NCBI RefSeq assembly: GCF_013201685.1
Contig: NZ_CP053844.1
Span: forward strand, 2,103,962 to 2,167,961
Direction: 5' to 3'
Length of the DNA stretch: 64,000 bases
From: Campylobacter geochelonis
GTDB taxonomy: Bacteria > Campylobacterota > Campylobacteria > Campylobacterales > Campylobacteraceae
In this document: positions 35,948-45,770 of the stretch, in pieces
Layout: each line of letters begins with the position of its first letter
Position numbering within the stretch: the first letter of the stretch is position 1
Translations under genes and position numbers: made by a program
Notes under the pieces: generated by a model
Told to the model about the DNA's origin: nothing
The model's database searches: none
Seen by the model: only the letters and a program-made list of their open reading frames with translations

Positions 35948-36391
35948 TTATCCTTTCAACATACTAAGAGCTTTTATAGTTGCTCTTACAACATTTGATG
36001 AGTTGTTTGAACCAAGTGATTTTGTTAGGATATCTTTTATACCAGCAAGCTCTAGAACTGGACGAGTTGAACCACCAGCGATAACACCTGTTCCTTCGCT
36101 AGCCGGTTTTAGTAAAATTTTGCTTGCGTTAAATTTAACTTCAATATCGTGAGGGATAGTTGAGCCTTTAAGTTTAACTTCTACAACATTTTTAAACGCA
36201 TCATCAACTGCTTTTTTAATAGCGTCTGGAACCTCTTTTGATTTACCAAAACCAAAACCAACTAAGCCTTTTCTGTTGCCAATAACCACTAAAGCTGTAA
36301 ATCTAAATCTACGACCACCTTTAACAACCTTCGTAACCCTGCCGATATTGACGATTACTTCTTCGAATTCTTCTCTATTATATTTTTCCAT
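35948..36391 (-). CDS. rpsE: 30S ribosomal protein S5
   Basis: The protein has 147 residues from the third of three consecutive ATG codons; the RBS AAAGGA abuts the first ATG, so the third has the right spacing. '[20 protein letters not shown]' and '[20 protein letters not shown]' are diagnostic. Decoding-site fidelity protein. Confidence 0.97.
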   Translation of the reverse strand: MEKYNREEFEEVIVNIGRVTKVVKGGRRFRFTALVVIGNRKGLVGFGFGKSKEVPDAIKKAVDDAFKNVVEVKLKGSTIPHDIEVKFNASKILLKPASEGTGVIAGGSTRPVLELAGIKDILTKSLGSNNSSNVVRATIKALSMLKG

Positions 36392-36406
36392 CATCATTCC
36401 TTTGGG

Positions 36407-36763
36407 TTATAGCTTAATGCCATTTTCTCTTAGTGCATCGGCAAAAGATGCAACAACACCATGATATACATAACCGTTTCTATCAAAAACTACTTGCTCG
36501 ATGCCTTTGTCTTTAAGCTTAGCTGCTAGATCTTTTGCAAGAGCTTTAGCGCCTTCTTTGTTAGCTTTTAAGCTTAAAACTTTACCATCACTTGCACAAA
36601 GTGTTGTTGAGTTTACATCATTGATTACTTGAGCGTAAACAGTTCTGTTTGACTTAAATATAGATACTCTTGGGCAAGTAGCGCAACCTGAAATTTTAGC
36701 TCTAATTCTTCTTTTTCTTTTTATTCTTAAAGAAATTTTTCTTTTATATACATTTGCTGTCAT
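36407..36763 (-). CDS. rplR: 50S ribosomal protein L18
   Basis: The protein has 118 residues with a basic N-terminus and '[20 protein letters not shown]', '[20 protein letters not shown]'. Binds 5S rRNA. Confidence 0.98.
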   Translation of the reverse strand: MTANVYKRKISLRIKRKRRIRAKISGCATCPRVSIFKSNRTVYAQVINDVNSTTLCASDGKVLSLKANKEGAKALAKDLAAKLKDKGIEQVVFDRNGYVYHGVVASFADALRENGIKL

Positions 36764-36772
36764 ACTTTACCC

Positions 36773-37309
36773 TTATTTCTTAGATGTCTTACCGGCTTTG
36801 CGGACGATACGTTCTTCAGCATATTTAACGCCTTTGCCTTTATATGGCTCTGGTGGTCTGAATTCACGAACTTCAGCTGCGACTTGACCAACTACTTGTT
36901 TGTCACTACCTTTGATAGTGATAACATTTCTTTCAACAACCGCTTCTACGCCCTCAGGCAACTCATAGTTGATTGGGTGAGAAAAACCAAGGCTAAGCTC
37001 TAAAACTTTACCTTTAACAGCTGCTTTATAACCAACGCCGTTAATTTCAAGTTGTCTTGTAAAACCATCAGTTAAACCAACGATTACATTGTGTGCTAAA
37101 GCTCTATAAGTTCCCCAATAAGCCCTGCTTTGTCTATCTTCACCTTTTGGTGAAAAATTTATACTACCATTTTCAACTTTTACATCTACATGACCTCTTG
37201 TGTCAAGCTCTTTGGTTAAATTTCCCTTTTTGAACTTTATGACACCAGCATCATAACTAACATCTACGCCATTTGGGATAGATATTGGTTGTTTTCCTAT
37301 ACGCGACAT
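36773..37309 (-). CDS. rplF: 50S ribosomal protein L6
   Basis: The protein has 178 residues: '[20 protein letters not shown]' and the signature '[19 protein letters not shown]'. It is preceded by an unusually long 107-base gap after rpsH that contains a terminator-like hairpin; RBS AAAAGGAAAAAA. Confidence 0.98.
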   Translation of the reverse strand: MSRIGKQPISIPNGVDVSYDAGVIKFKKGNLTKELDTRGHVDVKVENGSINFSPKGEDRQSRAYWGTYRALAHNVIVGLTDGFTRQLEINGVGYKAAVKGKVLELSLGFSHPINYELPEGVEAVVERNVITIKGSDKQVVGQVAAEVREFRPPEPYKGKGVKYAEERIVRKAGKTSKK

Positions 37310-37388
37310 TTTTTTCCTTTTACTTGTCTAGGGTATGTCTACTTTTCAGAATGGATACCACAATACCATAAAAAGCAGAATTAAAAAA

Positions 37389-37405
37389 CAGGCAAATTTT
37401 GCCTG
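37389..37405 (-). terminator. intrinsic terminator-like hairpin between rpsH and rplF
   Basis: On the minus strand CAGGCAAA pairs with TTTGCCTG around one A (eight pairs if the tight loop opens slightly), followed directly by TTTTTT. It lies 12 bases past the rpsH stop, inside the spc operon, and should lower transcription of the downstream genes or act as an attenuator. Confidence 0.65.
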
Positions 37406-37416
37406 CTAAACTCTTA

Positions 37417-37812
37417 CTACCAAACTGTGCAAAGCACTTCGCCACCAACGCCAGCTTTATTAGCTTCTATACCGCTCATAACGCCTTTGCTAGTCGAAAC
37501 GATAATCGTTCCATAACCGCTTTTAAATCTTTTTATGTCATCTTTACCTTGGTAAATTCTACGACCCGGTTTTGAAACTCTTTTTAGCTCGTTTATAACG
37601 CTTTTGCCTTTTTCATCGTATTTTAAAACAACATTTATAAATTTTTTGTTGCCCTCTTCTACGACATTAAAGCTCTCTATATAGCCTTTATCAGCTAGGA
37701 TAACAAGAGTTGCTTCAACAACATTTGAATGAAGAAGTTTTGTTGTATCAATTCTTCTCATTGCTGCGTTTCTTATACGAGTAAGTCCGTCTGAAATTAA
37801 ATCATTTATCAT
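37417..37812 (-). CDS. rpsH: 30S ribosomal protein S8
   Basis: The protein has 131 residues: '[20 protein letters not shown]' and the C-terminal '[20 protein letters not shown]'. In E. coli S8 represses the spc operon by binding its mRNA near rplE; whether that applies here is unknown. Confidence 0.98.
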   Translation of the reverse strand: MINDLISDGLTRIRNAAMRRIDTTKLLHSNVVEATLVILADKGYIESFNVVEEGNKKFINVVLKYDEKGKSVINELKRVSKPGRRIYQGKDDIKRFKSGYGTIIVSTSKGVMSGIEANKAGVGGEVLCTVW

Positions 37813-37821
37813 ATCTTTTCC

Positions 37822-38007
37822 TTACCAGCTTGCTTTTTTTAGCCCTGGGATTAAACCCTCGTTAGCCATTTTTCTAAGGCATACACGGCAAATTCCAAAA
37901 TCTTTATAAACAGAGTGCGGACGACCACAAATTTGGCATCTTGTGTATGCGCGAGAACTAAATTTAGCTGGGCGTTTTGCTTTAGCTATCATTGATTTTT
38001 TTGCCAT
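37822..38007 (-). CDS. rpsN: 30S ribosomal protein S14, zinc-binding type
   Basis: The protein has 61 residues from ATG 38007 ([20 protein letters not shown]); a longer upstream start overlaps rplE and is not used. Zinc ligands CQIC and CRVC place it in the short zinc form. Confidence 0.97.
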   Translation of the reverse strand: MAKKSMIAKAKRPAKFSSRAYTRCQICGRPHSVYKDFGICRVCLRKMANEGLIPGLKKASW

Positions 38008-38008
38008 A

Positions 38009-38554
38009 TTATTTTCCTTTTGCGAAAGGCATGCCAAGAAGCTCTAGCAACTTAAATGCCTCTTTATCACTATTTGTTGTTGTAACTACAGTGATGTTCA
38101 TACCGTGAGTTTTGATAATCTTATCATACTCAACTTCTGGGAACATCAATTGCTCATCTAAACCGAAATTGTAATTTCCTCTTCCATCAAATCCATCTCT
38201 TGGAACACCACGGAAGTCTTTAACTCTTGGAAGAGCTACAGAGATAAGCTTATCAAGGAAGTTATACATATTTTCTTTTCTTAAAGTTACTTTTATACCT
38301 ACAGGAAAACCTTCGCGCACTTTAAAACCAGCAACTGATTTTTTAGCATTTGTTGCTAAAGCTTTTTGTCCAGCTATCAAAGATATAGTATCTACCATAT
38401 TTTGCAAAACTTTTTGATCTTTTGCAGAATCGCCAACTCCAACGCTAATTACGATTTTTTCAAGCGCAGGTATAAGCATTGGGTTTTTGATATCAAATTC
38501 TTTAACAAGAATATCTTTTATACTCTCGCTATATTTAGCTCTAAGTCTATTCAT
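38009..38554 (-). CDS. rplE: 50S ribosomal protein L5
   Basis: The protein has 181 residues from ATG 38554 ([20 protein letters not shown]), preferred because of RBS GAGGAATAAGCTT; a TTG-type start upstream would overlap rplX. '[20 protein letters not shown]' is the signature. Binds 5S rRNA. Confidence 0.97.
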   Translation of the reverse strand: MNRLRAKYSESIKDILVKEFDIKNPMLIPALEKIVISVGVGDSAKDQKVLQNMVDTISLIAGQKALATNAKKSVAGFKVREGFPVGIKVTLRKENMYNFLDKLISVALPRVKDFRGVPRDGFDGRGNYNFGLDEQLMFPEVEYDKIIKTHGMNITVVTTTNSDKEAFKLLELLGMPFAKGK

Positions 38555-38558
38555 AAGC

Positions 38559-38792
38559 TTATTCCTCAACTTTCGCAACATTTGAAATATCCATTGGCAT
38601 CTCTTTAGAGATAAATCCGCCGTTTGGATTTTTTTCGCTTGGTTTAGTAGCTTTTTTAGCTAGTTTGCAACCCTCAACTACAACTTGACCTTTTTTAGGT
38701 AAAACAGACTTAACTACGCCAGTTTTTCCTTTGTCATCGCCTGCGATAATTTTAACATTATCACCTTTTTTAATCTTAAATTTAGCTGCCAT
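38559..38792 (-). CDS. rplX: 50S ribosomal protein L24
   Basis: The protein has 77 residues with the KOW motif '[20 protein letters not shown]'. Early assembly protein of the 50S subunit. Overlaps rplN by one base. Confidence 0.98.
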   Translation of the reverse strand: MAAKFKIKKGDNVKIIAGDDKGKTGVVKSVLPKKGQVVVEGCKLAKKATKPSEKNPNGGFISKEMPMDISNVAKVEE

Positions 38793-39160
38793 TATAAAAC
38801 CTCCGGAGCAAGTGAAACGATTTTCATAAAACCGCCATATCTTACTTCTCTACCAACAGGACCAAAAATACGAGTTCCTACTGGCTCACGTTTAGCATCA
38901 AGTATAACAGCTGCATTCTCATCAAATCTAATTAAAGAGCCATTATCTCTATGAATCTCTTTTTTAGTTCTAACAACTACTGCTTTTATAACTTGACCTT
39001 TTTTAATCTTTCCATTTGGTAGAGCTTTTTTAACTGAACAAACGATAACATCGCCTATTGTTGCATATCTTCTTTTACTACCACCAAGAACTTTAATACA
39101 CATAATCTCTTTAGCGCCACTATTATCAGCGACAGCAAGTCTTGTAAAGCTTTGTATCAT
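38792..39160 (-). CDS. rplN: 50S ribosomal protein L14
   Basis: The protein has 122 residues: '[20 protein letters not shown]' and '[20 protein letters not shown]'. Sits at the 30S-50S interface. Confidence 0.98.
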   Translation of the reverse strand: MIQSFTRLAVADNSGAKEIMCIKVLGGSKRRYATIGDVIVCSVKKALPNGKIKKGQVIKAVVVRTKKEIHRDNGSLIRFDENAAVILDAKREPVGTRIFGPVGREVRYGGFMKIVSLAPEVL

Positions 39161-39411
39161 TATTCAACTCCTGTCTTTAATACCGCTTTTAAACGGAAAG
39201 ATTTTCTTGCGCTTAGTGGTCTACACTCTACAGCCGAAACTGTATCGCCGACTTTTACTGTGTTATTCTCATCGTGAATTAAATATTTTTTAAAGCGTTT
39301 TACAAATTTGCGGTATCTTGGGTGCATTACACGTCTTTCAACCAAAATAGTTGCTGTTTTATCGCCTGCAATTTGCAACACTACGCCTTGAATTTCTCTT
39401 TTAAATGCCAT
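39160..39411 (-). CDS. rpsQ: 30S ribosomal protein S17
   Basis: The protein has 83 residues: '[20 protein letters not shown]' and '[20 protein letters not shown]'. Primary 16S rRNA-binding protein. Overlaps rplN by one base. Confidence 0.98.
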   Translation of the reverse strand: MAFKREIQGVVLQIAGDKTATILVERRVMHPRYRKFVKRFKKYLIHDENNTVKVGDTVSAVECRPLSARKSFRLKAVLKTGVE

Positions 39412-39421
39412 ATTCTACCCC

Positions 39422-39607
39422 TTATTTGGTTGCATTAATAGCAGTGCTGATTCTAGCGATGTCTTTTCTAACTTCGCTAATTTCATTAGGGTTTGTCAAC
39501 TGCATAGTTTTTAGCTTTTGTCTAAGTGTAAACAAAAGCACCTTTTTCTCTTTTAGTAATGCGCTCAGTTCAGCTGCGCTTTTCTCTTTTAACTCAGTAT
39601 AGTTCAT
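39422..39607 (-). CDS. rpmC: 50S ribosomal protein L29
   Basis: The protein has 61 residues: '[20 protein letters not shown]' and '[20 protein letters not shown]'. Overlaps the rplP end by 14 bases, so translation is likely coupled. Confidence 0.97.
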   Translation of the reverse strand: MNYTELKEKSAAELSALLKEKKVLLFTLRQKLKTMQLTNPNEISEVRKDIARISTAINATK

Positions 39608-40019
39608 TTTCGCTTTCCCTTGTTACTATTTTTGTTTTAAATGGCAACTTGTGGATAGATAGAGTTAGCGCCTCTCTTGCAAGTTCCTCACTAGCACCAG
39701 CCATCTCAAATATGATTCTACCTGGTTTAATGTTCATAACCCACTCTTCAACTCCACCTTTACCTTTACCCATACGAGTTTCAAGAGGTTTTTTAGTAAG
39801 TGGTTTATCAGGGAATACTGCTATCCAAACTTTTGCTTGTCTTTTTACATGTCTTGTCATGGCAACACGAGCTGCTTCGATTTGGCGAGAATTTATTCTT
39901 CCTGCTTCAACAGCTTTTAAGCCAAACTCACCATAACTTAGGCTTGTTCCACGAGTTGCATAACCGCGGTTTCTGCCTTTCATCATCTTACGATATTTTG
40001 TTCTTTTTGGCATTAACAT
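39594..40019 (-). CDS. rplP: 50S ribosomal protein L16
   Basis: The protein has 141 residues, starting [20 protein letters not shown]; the real start may be the second Met. '[20 protein letters not shown]' is typical. Positions the A-site tRNA. Confidence 0.98.
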   Translation of the reverse strand: MLMPKRTKYRKMMKGRNRGYATRGTSLSYGEFGLKAVEAGRINSRQIEAARVAMTRHVKRQAKVWIAVFPDKPLTKKPLETRMGKGKGGVEEWVMNIKPGRIIFEMAGASEELAREALTLSIHKLPFKTKIVTRESENELY

Positions 40020-40021
40020 GA

Positions 40022-40717
40022 TTATTTACTCCTTCTTGGTCTGCGAGTTTTCTTAGGAGCGTCTTCTTGTTTTTCTGGTTGGATACCTTTAGCAAGAACT
40101 TCACCTTTGAAAATCCATACTTTTACGCCGATATTACCGTAAGTTGTATGAGCCTCTGCAAAACCATAATCAATTTTCGCTCTAAGTGTATGAAGCGGAA
40201 CACGTCCCTCTAAATACCACTCAGTTCTTGCCATCTCAGCACCACCTAAACGGCCTGAAACTGAAATTTTAATACCTTTTGCGCCTGCTTTTTGTGCATT
40301 TTGAATAACTTTTTTCATCGCTCTTCTAAACGCAACACGACGCTCTAGTTGCATAGCAACATTTTCAGCAGCAAGTTGAGCAGAAGCACCAGATCTTCTC
40401 TCTTCTTTTATGTTTATATTTACATCTTTTCCAACTAGTTTAGCTACTTCGTTTTTCAAGATTTCGATTTCTCCGCCTTTTTTACCGATAACAACGCCTG
40501 GTCTTGCAGCTACGACTGTTATGCGAATTTTTTTAGCAGTTCTTTCGATAATAATTTGACTAACGCCAGCATAGTAAAGTTTAGTTTTAAGAAATTTTCT
40601 TATTTTATAATCTTCGCCTATGTTTGCTGCCAAGCTATCTTTTGCAGGAAACCATCTTGATTCCCAGTTTTTGTTGATACCTAATCTAAGACCTATCGGA
40701 TTAACTTTTTGTCCCAT
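40022..40717 (-). CDS. rpsC: 30S ribosomal protein S3
   Basis: The protein has 231 residues from ATG 40717 ([20 protein letters not shown]), the universal S3 start; the longer frame overlaps rplV. KH domain [14 protein letters not shown]; mRNA entry-channel protein. Basic C-terminal tail ([10 protein letters not shown]). Confidence 0.98.
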   Translation of the reverse strand: MGQKVNPIGLRLGINKNWESRWFPAKDSLAANIGEDYKIRKFLKTKLYYAGVSQIIIERTAKKIRITVVAARPGVVIGKKGGEIEILKNEVAKLVGKDVNINIKEERRSGASAQLAAENVAMQLERRVAFRRAMKKVIQNAQKAGAKGIKISVSGRLGGAEMARTEWYLEGRVPLHTLRAKIDYGFAEAHTTYGNIGVKVWIFKGEVLAKGIQPEKQEDAPKKTRRPRRSK

Positions 40718-40718
40718 A

Positions 40719-41048
40719 TTACGCTTCCTTACTTGGTTTTGAAACTTCAACCATTATATGTGAAGTTGGTTTTCTAATTCTGCTTGCTGTGCCTCTTGCT
40801 CTTGGTCTAAATCTCTTTAGAACCGGGCCAGCATCAACACGACAACTTGAAACAACAACTTCTTCTGGCTCAAAACCACCATTTGCAACTGCAGATGAGA
40901 TAGCGTTTGCTATATATTTAGCACCACGATTTGGTGTAAATTCTAATGTCGCAAGTGCAAACTCTGCATTCATGCCTTGAACTTGTTTAGCGATAAGTCT
41001 AGCTTTTGTAGGAGAAAGTCTGATAAATTTAATAGTTGATTTACTCAT
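40719..41048 (-). CDS. rplV: 50S ribosomal protein L22
   Basis: The protein has 109 residues: '[20 protein letters not shown]' and the loop '[20 protein letters not shown]' that lines the exit tunnel; macrolide resistance changes map to this loop in other species. Confidence 0.98.
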   Translation of the reverse strand: MSKSTIKFIRLSPTKARLIAKQVQGMNAEFALATLEFTPNRGAKYIANAISSAVANGGFEPEEVVVSSCRVDAGPVLKRFRPRARGTASRIRKPTSHIMVEVSKPSKEA

Positions 41049-41057
41049 TTTTTACCC

Positions 41058-41339
41058 TTACTTACCGATTTTCTTCTGAACAGAGCCTTTATGACCCTTA
41101 AATGTTCTAGTTGGAGCAAATTCTCCTAACTTATAACCAATGTGGTGTTCTGTAACATACACCGGAATAAAACTCTTACCATTATGAACATTAAATGTTA
41201 ATCCAATCATATCAGGCACAATCGTACTGCGTCTTGACCAAGTTTTGATTGGTTTGTTGTCGTTTGCTTGTTTTGCTGCTACAACTTTTTTCATTACATG
41301 ATCATCTACGAAAGGACCTTTTTTGAGTGATCTTGCCAT
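41058..41339 (-). CDS. rpsS: 30S ribosomal protein S19
   Basis: The protein has 93 residues: '[20 protein letters not shown]' and '[17 protein letters not shown]' type ending ([20 protein letters not shown]). Head protein contacting S13. Confidence 0.98.
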   Translation of the reverse strand: MARSLKKGPFVDDHVMKKVVAAKQANDNKPIKTWSRRSTIVPDMIGLTFNVHNGKSFIPVYVTEHHIGYKLGEFAPTRTFKGHKGSVQKKIGK

Positions 41340-41341
41340 CT

Positions 41342-42172
41342 CTATTTTCCTTTCCTTCTTGAAATTATAAGCTTATCGCTAGCTTTTTTACGGCGAGTCT
41401 TAGCACCTTTAGTTGGTTTACCCCATGGAGTTACTGGATGACGGCCAGAGTTTTTCTTACCTTCACCACCACCATGTGGGTGATCTACTGGGTTCATAGC
41501 AGAACCACGAGTTTGAGGACGAATTCCTCTGTGTCTGTTTCTTCCAGCTTTTCCTATACTTATGTTTGCCCAGTCCTCGTTTCCAACTGAACCGATTGTA
41601 GCCATACACTCAGCTAAAACTCTTCTCATCTCGCCACTTGGAAGTCTTAAGATGACATATTTTTCCTCTTTACCCATAAGCTGAGCGTAACCGCCTGCTG
41701 AACGAGCCATTTGAGCGCCTTTACCAGGTTTAAGCTCAATGTTGTGAAGGATTGTACCGATTGGAATGCTTTTTAGTTTCATAGCATTGCCTGGTTTTAT
41801 ATCCAAACCAGCTTCAGCTGAAGCGATAACATCGCCTACATTTAAGCCACTTGGTTTGATTATATATCTTTTTTCGCCATCTTTATAGCTAATTAGTGCG
41901 ATTCTACAGTTTCTGTTTGGATCATACTCAACTGCTTCAACTTTACCTTCAACATCAAATTTTCTTCTTTTAAAATCGATGATTCTATAAAGTTTTTTAG
42001 CACCAGCTTCTTTATGGCGGCTTGTAATTCTACCGTTGTTATTTCTTCCAGCTGTTGCAGGAATTTTAACCAAAAGACCTCTTACGCTAGCTTTAGCTGT
42101 GATATCTTCACTGCTAAGACCTGACATAAATCTTCTACTTGGAGTGTATGGTTTATAAGTTTTTACTGCCAT
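41342..42172 (-). CDS. rplB: 50S ribosomal protein L2
   Basis: The protein has 276 residues with '[20 protein letters not shown]', the conserved His-containing loop near the peptidyl transferase centre. Standard place between L23 and S19. Confidence 0.98.
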   Translation of the reverse strand: MAVKTYKPYTPSRRFMSGLSSEDITAKASVRGLLVKIPATAGRNNNGRITSRHKEAGAKKLYRIIDFKRRKFDVEGKVEAVEYDPNRNCRIALISYKDGEKRYIIKPSGLNVGDVIASAEAGLDIKPGNAMKLKSIPIGTILHNIELKPGKGAQMARSAGGYAQLMGKEEKYVILRLPSGEMRRVLAECMATIGSVGNEDWANISIGKAGRNRHRGIRPQTRGSAMNPVDHPHGGGEGKKNSGRHPVTPWGKPTKGAKTRRKKASDKLIISRRKGK

Positions 42173-42173
42173 C

Positions 42174-42455
42174 TTATGCTCCTACATTTTCTAGGCTTGC
42201 GCCCTCTGGAAGTTTGACATAGAATTTCTTAAAATCATTTCTAACGCCAACTTTGCCTCTAAAGCGTTTAACTTTTCCATCTATTCTTAGAGAATTTACC
42301 TTAACTGGATTGATACCAAAGTACTCTTTAAGAATCTCTTTTAGCCTATTTTTAGTCATTTTTGGTGAAGTTTGTATAACAACTACGCCACTCTCTTGAA
42401 GGCCTAAAGTTTTCTCTGTATAAAGAATTGTTTTTATATCTGTTATATCTGCCAT
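42174..42455 (-). CDS. rplW: 50S ribosomal protein L23
   Basis: The protein has 93 residues: '[20 protein letters not shown]', with '[20 protein letters not shown]'. Tunnel-exit protein that docks trigger factor and SRP. Confidence 0.98.
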   Translation of the reverse strand: MADITDIKTILYTEKTLGLQESGVVVIQTSPKMTKNRLKEILKEYFGINPVKVNSLRIDGKVKRFRGKVGVRNDFKKFYVKLPEGASLENVGA

Positions 42456-42456
42456 A

Positions 42457-43071
42457 TTAGCCCTCTTTTACTATAAATTCAAGTGCTGATTTTTCGATGA
42501 TAACCGCACTGTAAACTGCAACAAGATATGCGTTTATCTCACTTGCATCGATAACATAGCAGTTTGCTAAATTTCTATACGCAAGAAGAGTTTTTGCATC
42601 TAATTCGTTTTTAACTATCAATGCATCTCTAAGACCAAGTTTTTCTATGTTGCTTTTCGCATCTTTTGTTTTACCGCTTGCAACTTCTAAGCTATCAACA
42701 GCAAAAAGTTTACCAGCTGCTGCTTTCTCTTCTAAAGCACACTCTAAAGCAAGTCTTTTTTGTTTTTTATTAACTTTTTGGAAGTAGTTTCTGTCTGTGC
42801 TTGGACCAAATGCAACTGCACCGCCAACCCAAACATTAGTTCTTGTTGAACCAGCTCTTGCGCCACCACGACCTTTTTGTCTCCATGGTTTTTTACCACC
42901 GCCACTTACTGTTGAGCGAGTTTTTACCTGCGCTGTGTTTGCACGAAGTGAAGCAAGGTAAGATTTTACATATAGATATAGGTTGTGAGAATTAACTTCA
43001 GCATATGTAGCAGGAAGCTCTAGCTCACTTGCTTTTTCTAGCTTTTCATCTAATACTAATATTTTACTCAT
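42457..43071 (-). CDS. rplD: 50S ribosomal protein L4
   Basis: The protein has 204 residues with the tunnel loop '[20 protein letters not shown]'. In E. coli L4 represses the S10 operon through its leader; the two leader hairpins upstream of rpsJ here are candidate targets, though that mechanism is not known in campylobacteria. Confidence 0.98.
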   Translation of the reverse strand: MSKILVLDEKLEKASELELPATYAEVNSHNLYLYVKSYLASLRANTAQVKTRSTVSGGGKKPWRQKGRGGARAGSTRTNVWVGGAVAFGPSTDRNYFQKVNKKQKRLALECALEEKAAAGKLFAVDSLEVASGKTKDAKSNIEKLGLRDALIVKNELDAKTLLAYRNLANCYVIDASEINAYLVAVYSAVIIEKSALEFIVKEG

Positions 43072-43646
43072 TTTACTATCCTTACTCTACCCATAGCACC
43101 GTTAAATCCTGGTACTGAACCTTTTACAGCGATAACTCCACTATCACCATCAAAGCTAACAATCTCATTTTTAACAGTTACTTTTTCATTTCCTGTTTGA
43201 CCTGCCATTTTCATACCTGGTTGAACACGACCTGGCCATTCACAGTTACCGATTGAACCATGGCGTCTGTGAAATCTACTACCATGAGATTTTGGACCAC
43301 CAGCAAAGCCGTGTCTTTTGATAACACCTTGGAAACCTTTACCCTTTGTAGTGAAACTAACTTTTAAAATTTTAGCTTCGCTCAATGGCGCTACGTCTTG
43401 ATCTCCTGCTTCTGTGTTAGAAACTGTCATAGTTGCAAATTTGTTAAATTCTGCGCTTAGGCTATATTTTTTTTGTTGACCTAAGATAGCTCTGTTTTTT
43501 GTTTTTCCATTTGCATAAGCAACTATCGCTTTTCCGTTTTCACGAACTTCACAAACTTTTACATTTACAAGTTTTAAAAGCGTTACTGGCGTACTAACTC
43601 TGCCGATAGTTCTGCTCATACCGATTTTTTCTACGATATATTCCAT
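43068..43646 (-). CDS. rplC: 50S ribosomal protein L3
   Basis: The protein has 192 residues with '[20 protein letters not shown]' and 'GKMAGQTGN'-type loop ([18 protein letters not shown]) reaching the peptidyl transferase centre. Overlaps rplD by 4 bases. Confidence 0.98.
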   Translation of the reverse strand: MEYIVEKIGMSRTIGRVSTPVTLLKLVNVKVCEVRENGKAIVAYANGKTKNRAILGQQKKYSLSAEFNKFATMTVSNTEAGDQDVAPLSEAKILKVSFTTKGKGFQGVIKRHGFAGGPKSHGSRFHRRHGSIGNCEWPGRVQPGMKMAGQTGNEKVTVKNEIVSFDGDSGVIAVKGSVPGFNGAMGRVRIVK

Positions 43647-43655
43647 GACTTCCCC

Positions 43656-43967
43656 TTATTTACCCATCGCACGAACTTCGACATTAACCTCTGGAGCTAA
43701 GTCAAGTTTTGTAAGCGAATCAACTGTATCTGGAGTCGCAGCTACGATGTCTAGCATACGCGCGTGAATTTTCATCTCAAACTGCTCTCTTGAATCTTTG
43801 TTAACGTGTGGAGATTTTAAGACTGTGTAGCGTTTGATTTTTGTAGGCATTGGCACTGGGCCTCTAACATCTGCGCCTGTTCTTTTGACAGCTTCTACTA
43901 TGGCTGCAACTGTGCGATCTAGAACTCTATGGTCGTAAGCTTTAAGCTTAAGCCTGATTCTTTCCAT
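43656..43967 (-). CDS. rpsJ: 30S ribosomal protein S10
   Basis: The protein has 103 residues: '[20 protein letters not shown]' and '[20 protein letters not shown]'. First gene of the superoperon; also the NusB partner in transcription antitermination. RBS AAAGGAAAATAA. Confidence 0.98.
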   Translation of the reverse strand: MERIRLKLKAYDHRVLDRTVAAIVEAVKRTGADVRGPVPMPTKIKRYTVLKSPHVNKDSREQFEMKIHARMLDIVAATPDTVDSLTKLDLAPEVNVEVRAMGK

Positions 43968-43991
43968 TTATTTTCCTTTAAAAAAGAACTT

Positions 43992-44029
43992 GTCACAACG
44001 CGTGACCTTTTATTTATACGAAATAAAAG
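43992..44029 (-). promoter_or_regulatory. two tandem hairpins in the S10 leader
   Basis: CTTTTATTT (44007-44015) pairs perfectly with AAATAAAAG (44021-44029) around a 5-base loop, and GTCAC (43992-43996) pairs with GTGAC (44002-44006) around another 5-base loop. They are directly adjacent and lie between the predicted transcription start (about 44029) and the rpsJ RBS. Possible site of leader-based regulation. Confidence 0.55.
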
Positions 44030-44035
44030 ACTCAG

Positions 44036-44064
44036 ATTATATTTAAAAAGAGTTTCAATGTCAA
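44036..44064 (-). promoter_or_regulatory. consensus sigma70 promoter of the S10 operon
   Basis: Read on the minus strand: TTGACA (44064-44059), 17 bases, TATAAT (44041-44036). Both hexamers match the E. coli consensus exactly, which is rare in campylobacteria, where the -35 box is usually absent. Start predicted near 44029. Confidence 0.85.
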
Positions 44065-44102
44065 GAATTTACACTCTTTCTAGCTAAATTTATATGATTT
44101 AT

Positions 44103-44119
44103 TTCCTTTTAAAAAGGAA
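44103..44119. repeat. palindrome TTCCTTTTWAAAAGGAA, copy 1
   Basis: TTCCTTTTAAAAAGGAA, a perfect 8+1+8 palindrome about 60 bases upstream of the S10 -35/-10 elements and about 140 bases from rpsJ. See the finding on three copies. Confidence 0.5.
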
Positions 44120-44608
44120 AATTTACTCACTTTGTCTTTTCTAAAAATATATTTCAAAAGATGTTATAAATTTAAACATATTCTTAAAATTTATCATATT
44201 TGTTATCTTTTGGTTGAATTTTATCGTTAGGTTTATAAAACCATGTATATTTTAAAGCTAGCATTTAACCGCGGCGTTTTAACTGCGACATAAAATTTAA
44301 AAAATTATATAGCACAACTCAACAAATTTTTAAGAATTCTAACACTGCTATGGCGCAATAAAATAGGCAAATTTTTCATAAACAATCACAAATTTCCACG
44401 CAGTTTTTATATCAAAATCGCTAAATTTAATTTTGCCAAATATAAGTTTTAACATATTTTTATATAAAAAATAGCAAATTTAAAAAAGAAAAATCAAGTA
44501 TAAAATTCGCGTAGTATCTTATTTATATTTACATAAAAATATTTAGCTAGAGCATTTTAAAAATAGAAAGAAAAAGCATATAAATTTACATTGTAATAAG
44601 GTGATAAT
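44120..44608. other. AT-rich spacer, nothing recognised
   Basis: About 490 bases between the S10 promoter region and the terminator of the binding-protein gene. No open frame with an RBS, no RNA-like GC-rich segment and no repeats beyond short AAATTT words. Confidence 0.5.
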
Positions 44609-44648
44609 AGTCTAAATAATTCCTTTTTAAAAGGAAATTTTAGACTAT
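44609..44648 (-). terminator. imperfect hairpin containing palindrome copy 2
   Basis: AGTCTAAA and TTTAGACT flank the palindrome TTCCTTTTTAAAAGGAA (44620-44636), making a long imperfect stem about 40 bases past the stop of the binding-protein gene. It may end that transcript; the U-tract is poor. Confidence 0.5.
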
Positions 44649-44690
44649 TTTACTGAGTAATTTTACCAAATTTAAATAGCGCAAGATAAA

Positions 44691-45473
44691 CTATCTAAGT
44701 CCATATTTAGCTAAAATTTTACCCATTTCGCCACTAGTTTTAAGGTTTTTAATCTCTTGATTAACTTGAGTTATGAAGTCTGGATTTACACTTTTGCTAA
44801 ACAAAACAACGATATTTCCGCCACTGTTAAACTCTGTATAAAATATATCAAGTTTTTTATCAATCCCCAAAGACTGTATCATCGCGATAGTATTTTTATC
44901 GATAGTTGACATATACTCAAAGTCATTATCAAACACAACTGGCAAATTTAAACTATCGATAATCATCGCATCAGCTCTTTCGGTTTTTACTAAAATGATG
45001 GCATTTACAATCGAGTCATTAACCAAAACTTTTGCGCCTTTTATGGAATTTGCAAGTTTTTCTTGGTGGGAGTCTTTGTTTACGACTGCAATAGTTTTGC
45101 CCTCTAGCGACTCTTTATTTACCAAATCTTTTCTATCAGACAAAGCTACAAACATATCAGCCGATAAAAAATATGGCTCACTTACGCCAAATTTACTCTT
45201 TCTCTCTGGCGTAGATGTCATCGCAGAAGCGATCATATCGATTGAACCGTTTGCTAAACTTGTTTCTAACTCGCTAAAAGGAAGTGAAACAAACTCATAC
45301 TTAAAGCCTAAATTCGTGCTAAGCGCATTCATAACATCAGCATCAACTCCGGCAAACTTGCCATCTTTCATATAATCAAACGGTGGATAATCAGGACTCA
45401 TGCCTACTTTTAGGACTTGTGCGTTTGCAAAAACAGATAAAAACACAAAAACCATAAGAAATAATTTTCTCAT
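44691..45473 (-). CDS. amino-acid ABC transporter substrate-binding protein
   Basis: The protein has 260 residues with a signal peptide (1-18, FANA). SBP family 3: 'LKVGMSPDYPPFDYMKDGKF' , 'GVDADVMNALSTNLGFKYEF' and 'DMIASAMTSTPERKSKFGVS'. Binds a polar amino acid in the periplasm; the exact ligand cannot be read. No permease or ATPase gene is adjacent, so it must use a transporter encoded elsewhere. Confidence 0.9.
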   Translation of the reverse strand: MRKLFLMVFVFLSVFANAQVLKVGMSPDYPPFDYMKDGKFAGVDADVMNALSTNLGFKYEFVSLPFSELETSLANGSIDMIASAMTSTPERKSKFGVSEPYFLSADMFVALSDRKDLVNKESLEGKTIAVVNKDSHQEKLANSIKGAKVLVNDSIVNAIILVKTERADAMIIDSLNLPVVFDNDFEYMSTIDKNTIAMIQSLGIDKKLDIFYTEFNSGGNIVVLFSKSVNPDFITQVNQEIKNLKTSGEMGKILAKYGLR

Positions 45474-45736
45474 TTTTTTCTCCTCTAAATTATAGAATTT
45501 AGTAATTATACTATTATTTTATTTATAACGAGCTATATTTTATATTCATAAAATATATTTTAGATTATTTTTATATTAAAAATTAAACTTATAATATATA
45601 AATTTAATTTTAGATTATAAGTTTAACACTACTCTTCAATCTAATATTCAAATTTAAAGGCTAAATCATATCGACAAAACTCTTCTTGCTTTTAGTAAAA
45701 TGTGAATTTAAACTCGTTTAAAAATTTTATATTTTA
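45474..45736. other. divergent promoter region
   Basis: About 260 AT-rich bases between two divergent genes. RBS AGGAG for the minus gene (45479-45484 region). No further element recognised apart from the downstream palindrome and -10 box described separately. Confidence 0.4.
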
Positions 45737-45770
45737 TTCCTTTTTAAAAGGAAAATTTGTATAATAAAAT
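45737..45770 (+). promoter_or_regulatory. palindrome copy 3 and -10 box giving a leaderless start
   Basis: TTCCTTTTTAAAAGGAA (45737-45753), then TATAAT at 45760-45765, five bases before the ATG at 45771. A start site 6-7 bases after the -10 falls on the A of the ATG. The palindrome covers about -34 to -18, where a bound protein would block RNA polymerase. Confidence 0.55.
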
